DNA from: Vulcanimicrobiota bacterium | GTDB lineage: Bacteria; Vulcanimicrobiota; Vulcanimicrobiia; Vulcanimicrobiales; Vulcanimicrobiaceae | DNA: 35,789 nt | Reading direction: 5' to 3' | Assembly: GCA_014305015.1 (NCBI GenBank) | Contig: JACRUB010000039.1 | Location: 1 to 35,789, forward strand | In this document: positions 15,273 to 22,847 of the stretch, in pieces | How the letters are laid out: each line of letters starts with the position of its first letter | Position numbering within the stretch: position 1 is the stretch's first letter | Notes under the pieces: model-generated | Seen by the model: only the letters and a program-made list of their open reading frames with translations | Told to the model about the DNA's origin: nothing | Databases searched by the model: none | Position numbers and translations under genes: made by a program

Positions 15273-15297
15273 CCGCAGTCGCGCGCGACCGGTTTGG

Positions 15298-15648
15298 CTA
15301 CTCGGTGGCGAGGCGAGGAGTGCGGCCCTTAGCCGGATGGGCGGCGGCCGATTGCTGCACGCTGCGCACGACCGCTTCAAGCGCATCGATATAGGCCAAG
15401 AAACGTTCGCGGCCTTTCGGCGTGATACGCACAAGGGTCTGCGGCCGGCCGCCGCCGGTTTTTCGGACGATCGCAACCACCCCGAGTTCGGCAAGAGCAT
15501 GCAGATGCCGGTTGAGATTTCCGTCCGTTAAATCGCAGGCATCTTGCAGTTGCCGGAACGACATTGGGCTTGCACCTTCGGCCACGAGCGCGCTGCAGAT
15601 TGCAAGCCGTCCACGTTCGTGAAAGACGCGTTCGAGAGCATCAAACAT
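15298..15648 (-). CDS. Winged-helix transcriptional regulator (HTH_34-like)
   Basis: 116 residues. The layout is a single winged helix: first helix FDALERVFHERGRLAICSAL, helix-turn-helix MSFRQLQDACDLTDGNLNRH followed by LHALAELGVVAI, and a wing with KTGGGRPQTLVRITPKGRER. The DGNLxRHL recognition helix and the VRITPKG end are typical of the PF13601 (HTH_34) group of small ArsR/MarR-like regulators. The last ~25 residues are a basic, low-complexity tail. The ATG overlaps the upstream membrane-protein gene by 8 bp, so the two are cotranscribed; such pairs usually have the regulator controlling its partner. A palindrome upstream of the pair is a plausible operator. Confidence 0.88.
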   Translation of the reverse strand: MFDALERVFHERGRLAICSALVAEGASPMSFRQLQDACDLTDGNLNRHLHALAELGVVAIVRKTGGGRPQTLVRITPKGRERFLAYIDALEAVVRSVQQSAAAHPAKGRTPRLATE

Positions 15649-16234
15649 CGCGCGCTACCAAAAAGGCAATCGCGATTTGACCAAGCCCGAATCCGAGGGC
15701 GTTCACCCAGAATTGCAACGCGAGCTGAGGCGGAGCGAAGAGCAGCCCGACGCCGGCCAAAACAAATGCGCCCGCAATCGGTATGACGCCACGCGGAACG
15801 GTCAGACGCGATGCAAAGAGACCGACGCCGTAGCACGCAAACCAAACGCCGGGCAGAGGCGCAAATAACCCGGCCTGCAGAAGCGCCAGCGACAGCGCAG
15901 CGCCCAAAACAATGGAAGGCAGCATGGTCAGGCCAACCGTGCGCGTTTGCCAGCGTTCGCGCGCGGTCGCATCATTGACGAACCAGTGCGCGATCGCGGA
16001 ATAGTTGACCACAATCGAGGCCGCGCAGCATACGAACCAAATCGCAAAGTAAATGCGGCCGTCATTAGGCGTGTGCGGCGTGCCGACGAGCACGGCTTGC
16101 ACGACGCCGGCCACGAGCGCAAAAATGCCGCTCGCGCCTGCCGCGATTGCCGAGTAACCCTTAAAGCGCTGGACACCTGCCAAGCGGTCCCGGACTTCGG
16201 CGATATCTTCAAGCGCACGTTCGATTTCCGTCAC
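15641..16234 (-). CDS. Small polytopic membrane protein paired with a winged-helix regulator
   Basis: 197 residues from GTG 16234 (TTG 16252 would add six). A charged amphipathic N-terminus (TEIERALEDIAEVRDRLAG) precedes about five to six membrane helices (AAGASGIFALVAGVVQAVLVG; AIWFVCCAASIVVNYSAIA; LPSIVLGAALSLALLQAGL; IPIAGAFVLAGVGLLFA; FGLGQIAIAFLVA). I do not recognise a named family, but this membrane-protein plus HTH_34 pairing recurs in bacteria. It overlaps the downstream regulator gene by 8 bp. Neither start has a ribosome site, so the mRNA may be leaderless or nearly so. Confidence 0.7.
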   Translation of the reverse strand: MTEIERALEDIAEVRDRLAGVQRFKGYSAIAAGASGIFALVAGVVQAVLVGTPHTPNDGRIYFAIWFVCCAASIVVNYSAIAHWFVNDATARERWQTRTVGLTMLPSIVLGAALSLALLQAGLFAPLPGVWFACYGVGLFASRLTVPRGVIPIAGAFVLAGVGLLFAPPQLALQFWVNALGFGLGQIAIAFLVARDV

Positions 16235-16239
16235 TATTA

Positions 16240-16254
16240 CTTTGTACCACAAAG
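16240..16254. promoter_or_regulatory. Inverted repeat, possible operator of the winged-helix regulator
   Basis: CTTTGT-acc-ACAAAG: perfect 6-bp arms around 3 bp, in the short gap between the divergent membrane-protein gene (start 16234) and the methyltransferase gene (start 16258 or 16294). The size and position fit a dimeric winged-helix protein controlling one or both directions. Inference from position and symmetry. Confidence 0.4.
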
Positions 16255-16257
16255 CTA

Positions 16258-16911
16258 ATGGAGAATCAAGCTCGCACCGCCAATTGCCGCTGCATGCGCA
16301 ACGAGCGGTTCGAGGGCTTTGTCCAGGAGTGGCTGCGAAACCCCGGCCGCGTTCTTGAAATCGGTTATGGCGACGGGGAGCTCACTAGATTTCTTGCGGC
16401 GCATGGTCATGAGGTCGTCGCGATCGATCCGCAAGGTGAAGACCGGCCGCCTTACGCGCGCACCTCGTTTGAGGATTTCGCAGCTCCAGAGCGTTCGTTT
16501 TCTGCGATCGTTGCAAGCCGTTCGCTGCATCACATTCCGGATCTCAGCGCCGCGCTGCAAAAAATGGCCGGCCTGCTGGATTCAAGCGGCGTCGTTTTGA
16601 TCAACGAATACGGGTGGGAACGTTTTGATATGCGCACCGCCAGCTGGCTGCTCAAATTTCGCCCGAACTTCGCGGACCCGGGCGAGTTATTTGCAGAGTG
16701 GACCGCCGAGCTCTCGGACCTACATACCTCGCTCGCGATGCGTGCCGCGCTCGATGCGCTCTTCGACGAACGTGCCTTCTCCTGGCAGCCGCATTTGAGT
16801 GCGGAATTCCGCGACTCCTTGAGCGAACGACTTGAAATCGACGCAATCGATCGCGGCGAGATCTCGCCGCTAGGCTTTTTCTACGCCGGCGCACTCCAGG
16901 ATGTCGGCTAG
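16258..16911 (+). CDS. Class I SAM-dependent methyltransferase
   Basis: 217 residues from ATG 16258; ATG 16294 is an alternative that removes a Cys-containing leader without motifs. Motif I is VLEIGYGDGE (32-41), motif II ends VVAIDP, and the post-motif region is IVASRSLHHIPDLSAALQKM with LLDSSGVVLINEY, the pattern of Methyltransf_11/25 enzymes. The C-terminal half (FRPNFADPGELFAEWTAELSD and onward) probably forms the substrate lid. The substrate is unknown; nothing in the neighbourhood identifies it. It ends 4 bp into the convergent recR gene and starts next to the inverted repeat, so it may share regulation with the divergent membrane-protein/regulator pair. Confidence 0.85.
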   Translation: MENQARTANCRCMRNERFEGFVQEWLRNPGRVLEIGYGDGELTRFLAAHGHEVVAIDPQGEDRPPYARTSFEDFAAPERSFSAIVASRSLHHIPDLSAALQKMAGLLDSSGVVLINEYGWERFDMRTASWLLKFRPNFADPGELFAEWTAELSDLHTSLAMRAALDALFDERAFSWQPHLSAEFRDSLSERLEIDAIDRGEISPLGFFYAGALQDVG

Positions 16912-17501
16912 AGCGTGCGGCGGCCTTCGAGCGCTTTTGCGAGCGTGATTTCATCGGCGTAGTCGAGATCGCCGCCGATGGGTAAACCGTAGGCAAGACG
17001 CGTAACGCTCACGCCGAGCGGTGAAAGTAACTTGGAAAGGTACAGCGCAGTAGCTTCGCCTTCCGCATTCGGATTGGTTGCGATAATAACTTCGTGGGGC
17101 GATTCGGAGCCGATGCGTTCGACTAATTCTTTGACCCGCAATTGCGCGGGGCCGATGCCGTCCATAGGCGAGATCAAACCGCCAAGCACGTGATACCGTC
17201 CCTTATACGCCGAGGTGCGTTCTAGCGCAAAAATATCCTTGGCTTCCGCAACCACGCACAACAGGGTGCGGTCGCGCCGTTCGTCCGTGCAGAATGGGCA
17301 CGGGTCTTCTTCAGTGATCGAATAACAGATCGAGCACAAGCGAACGCGATCTTTGACCGCGAGAATTGCTTCGGCCAAAGCCTGCGCTTCATTGCGCGGG
17401 CGGTTGAGAAGATAAAAAACAAGCCGAGCGGCGGTCTTTGGTCCGACGGTCGGAAGTTTGCTGAATTCGTTGATAAGGGCTTGAACCGGCCCCGCGATCA
17501 T
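16908..17501 (-). CDS. recR: Recombination protein RecR
   Basis: 197 residues, normal length. The helix-hairpin-helix region is at the N-terminus (LINEFSKLPTVGPKTAARLV). The zinc finger has Cys at 56, 59, 68 and 71, then the TOPRIM domain (LLCVVAEAKDIFALERT, EVIIATNPNAEGEATALY), ending with TRLAYGLPIGGDLDYADE. RecR forms the clamp-like part of RecFOR or RecOR, which loads RecA on gapped DNA. It is third in dnaX - ybaB - recR, the order conserved across many bacteria. The gap from ybaB is 21 nt with no ideal ribosome site. Confidence 0.97.
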   Translation of the reverse strand: MIAGPVQALINEFSKLPTVGPKTAARLVFYLLNRPRNEAQALAEAILAVKDRVRLCSICYSITEEDPCPFCTDERRDRTLLCVVAEAKDIFALERTSAYKGRYHVLGGLISPMDGIGPAQLRVKELVERIGSESPHEVIIATNPNAEGEATALYLSKLLSPLGVSVTRLAYGLPIGGDLDYADEITLAKALEGRRTL

Positions 17502-17522
17502 GTTGCTGACGGAAGAGCCCGC

Positions 17523-17831
17523 CTACATCAAGCCGGGAATCTTGAGCCCGCCGGTCACCGCGCCCATGCGCTTCTCCGATGCGGCCTGTGCTTTTTGCAC
17601 TGCATCGTTCATTGCCACAACAAGCAGATCTTCAAGGGTCTCGGAATCTTCTGGATCGATCGCTTCCTTGGCAATCTTGACGCTTTTGATGCGATGGTCT
17701 GCGGTCATTTCAATCTTCACTGTTTCGCCGGCAGCTGCACCGGTGACAACCGTATTGGCAAGTTCTTCTTGCGCCTTGGCCATCTCCATCTGCATCTTTT
17801 TCATCTGCTGCATGATTTGAGCTTGATTCAT
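17523..17831 (-). CDS. ybaB: YbaB/EbfC nucleoid-associated protein
   Basis: 102 residues from ATG 17831, one base after the dnaX stop. The longer open frame reaching upstream into dnaX is not used. The N-terminal amphipathic helix is Met/Gln/Lys-rich (MNQAQIMQQMKKMQMEMAKA), followed by GETVKIEMTADHRIKSVKI and DLLVVAMNDAVQKAQ, the typical YbaB core, and a Gly/Leu/Pro C-terminus (GGLKIPGLM). It binds DNA as a dimer and lies between dnaX and recR as in E. coli. Role in DNA organisation or repair is known only broadly. Confidence 0.95.
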   Translation of the reverse strand: MNQAQIMQQMKKMQMEMAKAQEELANTVVTGAAAGETVKIEMTADHRIKSVKIAKEAIDPEDSETLEDLLVVAMNDAVQKAQAASEKRMGAVTGGLKIPGLM

Positions 17832-17832
17832 T

Positions 17833-19431
17833 TTATCTAATCCGTTCGCTGGCATATTGTAAGAGATCGGCGGGATCGTCGGCTGGCTGCGCGGGTGAGG
17901 GACCCCGGGCGCTGCGCGCACTGCCGCCGCCGTCGACACGAAATGTGACGCGCACCGGCTCGCCGACGACATCGGCAATCGCGTGCTCGACCAGTTTTTG
18001 TTCGCCGCGCAAAATATCCGCCTCGACATCGTTCGGAAGTTTGATCGTGAGGACATTGCCGTCCAGTGCATCCAAAAGCGCGCGAGAGAGGGGCCCGCGC
18101 AGTGGCATTCGCTCGCCTTCGATACGGGCACGAACGTTATTCCAGCTGGCACGAATTTTTTGCAGGGTTAGCGGTCCACCGTTTGAGGGCTTCTCCGCTT
18201 CCACTTTTGGTTGCGCTTTTGTGGCAGCCGGCGCAGTTTTTGGCGGCGGAGCCTCGGCCGTTTTTGGTTGCGGCATGGCGGTCACGGCAATGGGCGCCGG
18301 GGATCCCGATTCAAGTGCCAAGACCCGTGCGCTCAGCGCATCGATACTCGGGTCTTCCGTAGCGAGCACGAAGCGCAATAGTGCACTCTCGAGTTCAAGA
18401 CGCGGATGTCCCGACGCGCGTGCGGTTGCAAGCGATTCCGTGAGTAGGCGCAGTGCGCGAATGACTTGTGCTTGGGTTATTTCAGCCGAGCGCGCGACCG
18501 CGGCCTGCGCATCTTCGGGCGCGAGATCGCGCGAAAGCAATTGCGGTTCGATACGGCCGACGAGCAAATTACGAAATTCCGAGATCAAGGTGCGAATGAG
18601 CACTTGCATATCGGTGCCGCCGTCGCTCGCCTCGTCGATCGTTTTGAGTATGAGTGCAGCATCGCGGTTTATCATCGAATCGACGAGCGTGCGCGCGTAG
18701 TTGCGGCCGGTAACGCCGAAAGCAAGATCGATCGTTTGCGCCGTGATCCGTCCCTCGGCAAAGGCCGCAGCCTGCTCCAGCAACGTGAGCGCGTCGCGCA
18801 AGCCGCCGTCGGCACGATAGGCGATCGCGGCAAGCGCTTCATCGTCGACTTCGATCTTCTCGCCGGCAGCAATTTCGCGCATGCGCTCGATCATGACCGG
18901 AATCGCGATGCGGCGGAATGCGTAGCGCTGGCAGCGCGAGAGAATCGTTGGAGGCAGCTTCTCGGGCTCCGTCGTCGCAAGAACGAACACGACATGCGGG
19001 GGCGGTTCTTCGAGCGTTTTTAGAAACGCATTTGCGCCTTCTTTGGTGAGCATATGCGCTTCATCGACAATGTAGACTTTGCTGCGCATTGAGCTTGGCG
19101 CAAACTTGACCGCGTCGCGCAACGCGCGAATTTCATCAATGCCGCGATTGCTTGCCGCGTCGATCTCCAGGACGTCCATAGCCGTGCCATTGAGAATGGC
19201 GATGCAATTTTCGCACGTGTTATCGGGCGTGGCCGTCGGGCCGTTGACGCAATCAATGCAGCGCGCGAGAATTTTTGCGGCGGAGGTTTTTCCCGAGCCA
19301 CGCGGGCCCGAAAAGAGGTAGGCGTGTGCAAGGCGCCCATTTTCGAGGGCACTCGTAAGGGTGCGGACGACCGCATCTTGGCCGACTAGATCGGCGAAGG
19401 TTTTCGGGCGCCAGGTTCGATAAAGGGACAC
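17833..19431 (-). CDS. dnaX: DNA polymerase III subunit gamma/tau
   Basis: 532 residues. The opening SLYRTWRPKTFADLVGQ is diagnostic. Walker A is GPRGSGKT (42-49), zinc ligands are Cys 58, 61, 73 and 76, DEAH is at 123-126 (VDEAHMLTKEGANAFLKTLE), and sensor LATTEPEKLPPTILSRCQR follows. Domain III runs to about residue 350, then a Pro/Ala/Lys-rich linker and a C-terminal domain of about 120 residues (NNVRARIEGERMPLRGPL). DnaX is the clamp-loader ATPase and holds the replisome together. The start is GTG 19431 without an obvious ribosome site. No slippery A-run with a stem-loop was seen that would suggest a separate gamma product. Confidence 0.96.
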   Translation of the reverse strand: MSLYRTWRPKTFADLVGQDAVVRTLTSALENGRLAHAYLFSGPRGSGKTSAAKILARCIDCVNGPTATPDNTCENCIAILNGTAMDVLEIDAASNRGIDEIRALRDAVKFAPSSMRSKVYIVDEAHMLTKEGANAFLKTLEEPPPHVVFVLATTEPEKLPPTILSRCQRYAFRRIAIPVMIERMREIAAGEKIEVDDEALAAIAYRADGGLRDALTLLEQAAAFAEGRITAQTIDLAFGVTGRNYARTLVDSMINRDAALILKTIDEASDGGTDMQVLIRTLISEFRNLLVGRIEPQLLSRDLAPEDAQAAVARSAEITQAQVIRALRLLTESLATARASGHPRLELESALLRFVLATEDPSIDALSARVLALESGSPAPIAVTAMPQPKTAEAPPPKTAPAATKAQPKVEAEKPSNGGPLTLQKIRASWNNVRARIEGERMPLRGPLSRALLDALDGNVLTIKLPNDVEADILRGEQKLVEHAIADVVGEPVRVTFRVDGGGSARSARGPSPAQPADDPADLLQYASERIR

Positions 19432-19553
19432 GAGCCATGGTTTGACAGGGGCGTTTAGGCGCGCCTGCCGCCGGGTAGAATCACTACAGGAGCCGCTTCC
19501 TCGTTTATGAAGGAGTGGCGTTCTTCGTCACTTGAGGCCAGCCAGCGAACTCT

Positions 19554-21188
19554 TTGGAAACCACAACTATCGATCTGCGAGCCGCGCTTGTTGAGAAGTT
19601 CGGATTCGCTTCGTTCCAGCCGGGTCAAGAAGAGGTCGTCCGCCGTGTTGTGGACGGTCAAGATACGCTTGCGATTTTAGCGACCGGCGCAGGCAAGAGT
19701 TTGACATATCAGCTGCCTGCACTGCTTCTCGAGGGAACGACCGTCGTAGTCAGCCCGCTGATCGCGCTGATGAAAGATCAGCTCGACATGCTCAAACAGC
19801 TCGGCGTCACGCAAGTCGTCGCGCTGAATTCGACGCTGAGCGAGGATCAGGAAGCGGCGGCCCTCGAGCGCATCCGCGCGGGCAACATCAAGATCGTTTT
19901 TGTGACCCCGGAGAAGCTCGAAGATGAGGCCTTTGTCGCAATCCTACAGGGCCTGCACATCCCGCTTTTCGTGGTCGATGAAGCCCACTGTATCAGCCAC
20001 TGGGGGCACGACTTCCGTCCCGCCTATCTCGCCCTCGGGCACGTGATCGCGAAGCTGAGCCATCCGACCGTCCTTGCGCTGACTGCGACGGCCACGCCTG
20101 CTGTCCGTGAGGATATTCTCGCGCAGCTCGGCATCCCGCACACGAAACCCATCGTCAAAGGATTCGATCGTCCCAATCTTGTGTACGAAGTCCGCCGCGC
20201 CGAGAGCGAAGCGGATAAGTTCAAGATTCTTAAGGCGCTCTTCGCCGAAGGCAAGACGCTCGAAGGCACCGGCATCATTTATACCGCGACGATTAAGAAC
20301 GCGCTTGAGGTGCAGAAGTACCTGCACGATTCGCTCGACATTCCGGCAGCCGTCTACCACTCGAAGTTACAAAAGCAAGACCGCATCTCGGTGCACGAGC
20401 TCTTTATGGACGAGTCGATTCGCGCCGTCGTTGCGACAAACGCCTTTGGTCTGGGAATCGACAAGCCGAACATCCGCTTCGTGATGCACTACGATTTGCC
20501 GGGCTCGGTTGAGGCTTACACCCAAGAGGCCGGCCGCGCAGGACGCGATGGCGAGCGCTCCCGCTGCATTTTGATCTACCGCATGAGCGATACACGCGTG
20601 CAAAACTATTTCCTCACCGGCAAGTATCCCAACATTGAAGAAGTGCAGAAAGTCTTCGGAACGCTTGAATATTTCGCCACGCAAGACGGTGGCGTTTCGC
20701 TCACCGACATGCGCAAGATCTCGCAGCTGCCGCTGACCAAGCTCAAAGTTATCCTAGCGTTGCTCAAGAAGTCGGGCTTTATTCAAACGCCGGCGCGTTC
20801 GAAATACGCGCTTACCGAAGACGCGCTGAAGAACCGCGAGCTCGTGCTCAACTTGGCCAACTACGAAACCAAGAAGTCGTACGACCAGAGCAAACTCGCC
20901 ATGATGTTGCAGTATGCCGAGACCACCTCGTGCCGGCGGCGGTTCATCCTGAATTACTTTGGTGAGGACTACGACGTGCCGAACTGCGGTGCGTGCGATA
21001 ACTGCCAGCGAGGCACGAGCGGCATTACGGCCTCCGGCTACCGCATCGCGGATATCGTCTATCATCCCAAGTGGGGACAAGGCACTGTCGAACGCACTGA
21101 AAAAGACTTAGTAACGGTCTTGTTTCCAACAGTGGGATACAAGACGCTGTTGGCCTCGGCGGTAAGTCGCGAAGCGAAGATAGCCTAG
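19554..21188 (+). CDS. recQ: RecQ-family ATP-dependent DNA helicase with a Tudor-like C-terminal domain
   Basis: 544 residues from TTG 19554; an in-frame stop at 19533 excludes earlier starts. Motif 0 has FGFASFQPGQEEVVRRV, Walker A is ATGAGKS (43-49), DEAH is at 142-145 within VVDEAHCISHWGHDFRPAY, and motifs V/VI are ATNAFGLGIDKPNIRFVMHY and QEAGRAGRDG. The RecQ zinc-binding segment has Cys 460, 478, 481 and 484, followed by a short winged-helix region. There is no HRDC domain. Instead residues 499-538 (DIVYHPKWGQGTVE, VTVLFPTVGYKTLL) resemble the small Tudor-like C-terminal domain of PcrA/UvrD (DUF3553 type). The helicase unwinds 3'-to-5' in recombination and fork repair. It is divergent from dnaX and lies upstream of an exported protein gene 21 nt away. 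Confidence 0.94.
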   Translation: METTTIDLRAALVEKFGFASFQPGQEEVVRRVVDGQDTLAILATGAGKSLTYQLPALLLEGTTVVVSPLIALMKDQLDMLKQLGVTQVVALNSTLSEDQEAAALERIRAGNIKIVFVTPEKLEDEAFVAILQGLHIPLFVVDEAHCISHWGHDFRPAYLALGHVIAKLSHPTVLALTATATPAVREDILAQLGIPHTKPIVKGFDRPNLVYEVRRAESEADKFKILKALFAEGKTLEGTGIIYTATIKNALEVQKYLHDSLDIPAAVYHSKLQKQDRISVHELFMDESIRAVVATNAFGLGIDKPNIRFVMHYDLPGSVEAYTQEAGRAGRDGERSRCILIYRMSDTRVQNYFLTGKYPNIEEVQKVFGTLEYFATQDGGVSLTDMRKISQLPLTKLKVILALLKKSGFIQTPARSKYALTEDALKNRELVLNLANYETKKSYDQSKLAMMLQYAETTSCRRRFILNYFGEDYDVPNCGACDNCQRGTSGITASGYRIADIVYHPKWGQGTVERTEKDLVTVLFPTVGYKTLLASAVSREAKIA

Positions 21189-21199
21189 AACTCTCTAAC

Positions 21200-21206
21200 G
21201 GAGGAG
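21200..21206 (+). promoter_or_regulatory. Ribosome-binding site that favours a CTG start
   Basis: GGAGGAG, the best Shine-Dalgarno match here, is 3-5 nt before CTG 21210 but 18 nt before the next usable start (TTG 21225). The CTG start adds an arginine to the signal peptide, which the TTG version lacks. Confidence 0.5.
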
Positions 21207-21209
21207 CAG

Positions 21210-22847
21210 CTGCACAACCGGGTTTTGCTGAGCGCGTTTCTCGCGGCCGGACTACTTGCCGCATTTCCGCTCGCCCTCGTCGCGCAGACCCAAGAGCAAC
21301 CCACGCCGCCGCCGAGCGCGCCGGTGGCTACCAGCGTGCCACTGGGAACGCCGACTCCAATTCCGGTGGGCACCCCGATACCGACGACAACGGCCGTCCC
21401 GATTACCGTCGATCCGCAGTCCGCGGGCGTTCCCGTCGGGGGCACTGCGATCGTGCATGCAAGCGGTATCTTCGGCGATGCGACGGTGACTGTCTCCAGT
21501 CCGGCGTTGCTCGATGCGAGCATCGACCAGGGCACGCGCATCATTACCCTTTCGGGCAAAGCGATCGGCGTGACGACCGTAACGGTTAAGGATGCGCGCG
21601 GCCAGACCCGCGATGTTCCCGTGCGCGTCGCGTACAATGCCGGCACGATTGCCGAGGGGACCGTCATTCACACGACAGGCGATCCGGCCTCCGCAGAGTT
21701 TCTTCGGACGATGGCGGCTGCTGCTGCCGCAAAGCTCGCACGTCCGCGACCCGGAGCAACCGTGATCGCCCCGCCCGATGGCCTGGGCGTTCCGGCTTCA
21801 CTGCAACAAGACAACGTCGTCGATGTAGCCGTGCCCGTGCTCATCCAAGGTCACGACATGTTTTCGGTGCAGGGAACGACGCACGTACGCATCTACAACG
21901 ATGCTGCGCCGCGCATCTCCCCCGATGAGCTGACGGTGAGCGATTTTCCGGAACGCTTAACGGAAAATGGGGAACTCTTCACACGCGAATTAGAACGCGG
22001 CGTTCCAACGCGCTTTTTATACTTTCATTACAACCCGGCCGATCAACCCGCGCGCCGCATTGTCTTGCGCGCACAAAACGCCTCGGGCGAACCGGCACTC
22101 GTGCAGTTCATCTCCGGCAGCGCCGCGGATACAAACGAAATGGCCGCCGGGCACGATTCCACCGAACGCTTCCTCGTTCGTTTGGTGCAAAACGAAGGTT
22201 CGCTCATTACGATTCCGGGAAATTCAAGTATCAATTTGGTCGAGCAAGATCTGCCGCCGAAATACGTCGTCAGCAATCTCTTACAGCTACGCGTGCTTAA
22301 TGGATCGAACGTCCATCTCACGCTCTTTGCGCAAAATGCGGCCGATGACCCGAACGTGCCGCTTGGCGCAGAAACACTGCTCACAAGCACGGTACGGCAT
22401 GCTCGTGGGATCTACAGCATTCCGGAATTCAAACAGCCCGCGACATGGAGCACCACGGATTCGTACCTGGAGCTGCGGATCGGCGAAGTTCCGGTGCCCA
22501 ATGAATTGCACGGCGAGGCGCTCTCGGGCGACTACGGCGTCCTGCAATCCTTCGTCGTGAAGATTCAGAACCCGACGTCTTCACCGCAACCGATCGCCAT
22601 CTATGAAAATCCGCGCGGTGGGCGCGCGACCGGCACGTATTTAATCGACGGCGTGCTGATCCGCTCGCATGGCGTCCCTGCGTTCTCACGCTACAAAATC
22701 CGGCAGTATGTTGTTCCCGCAAAAGGCTACATTCGGGTTACGATTCGCACCATTCCGGAAGCGGGCTCGAGCTATCCATTGCGTTTAGTCTTTGCGCCGG
22801 ACGACGGCAGCGTCGCTCCTGGCGCCCCAGGGTCGCCGGTCTACTGA
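21210..22847 (+). CDS. Secreted protein with Ig-like N-terminal domain, function unknown (probable CTG start)
   Basis: 545 residues from CTG 21210, or 540 from TTG 21225. Signal peptide: HNRVLLSAFLAAGLLAAF, with cleavage near residue 25. A Pro/Thr/Val-rich linker (about 30-58) leads into an Ig-like beta domain (about 60-145; ITVDPQSAGVPVGGTAIVHA, VTVKDARGQTRDVPVRV) like those of pilus or cell-surface proteins. The remaining ~400 residues are beta-rich without a motif I can name (PADQPARRIVLRAQNASGEP, LLQLRVLNGSNVHLTLFAQN). It contains no cysteine-rich, catalytic or LPXTG-type motif. It probably lies in the periplasm or on the cell surface. It follows recQ by 21 nt, although no functional link is evident, and overlaps the convergent glycosyltransferase by 7 bp. 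Confidence 0.6.
   Translation: MHNRVLLSAFLAAGLLAAFPLALVAQTQEQPTPPPSAPVATSVPLGTPTPIPVGTPIPTTTAVPITVDPQSAGVPVGGTAIVHASGIFGDATVTVSSPALLDASIDQGTRIITLSGKAIGVTTVTVKDARGQTRDVPVRVAYNAGTIAEGTVIHTTGDPASAEFLRTMAAAAAAKLARPRPGATVIAPPDGLGVPASLQQDNVVDVAVPVLIQGHDMFSVQGTTHVRIYNDAAPRISPDELTVSDFPERLTENGELFTRELERGVPTRFLYFHYNPADQPARRIVLRAQNASGEPALVQFISGSAADTNEMAAGHDSTERFLVRLVQNEGSLITIPGNSSINLVEQDLPPKYVVSNLLQLRVLNGSNVHLTLFAQNAADDPNVPLGAETLLTSTVRHARGIYSIPEFKQPATWSTTDSYLELRIGEVPVPNELHGEALSGDYGVLQSFVVKIQNPTSSPQPIAIYENPRGGRATGTYLIDGVLIRSHGVPAFSRYKIRQYVVPAKGYIRVTIRTIPEAGSSYPLRLVFAPDDGSVAPGAPGSPVY

Noticed and set aside
17832..18152. N-terminal extension of YbaB into the dnaX 3' end
   Set aside because: YbaB proteins start at the MNQ/amphipathic helix; ATG 17831 one base after the dnaX stop gives the normal 102-residue length.
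19442..19481. TTGACA (19442-19447) and TAGAAT (19476-19481) as a recQ promoter
   Set aside because: The spacing is 28 bp, far from the 16-18 bp of a housekeeping promoter; each hexamer alone is weak evidence.
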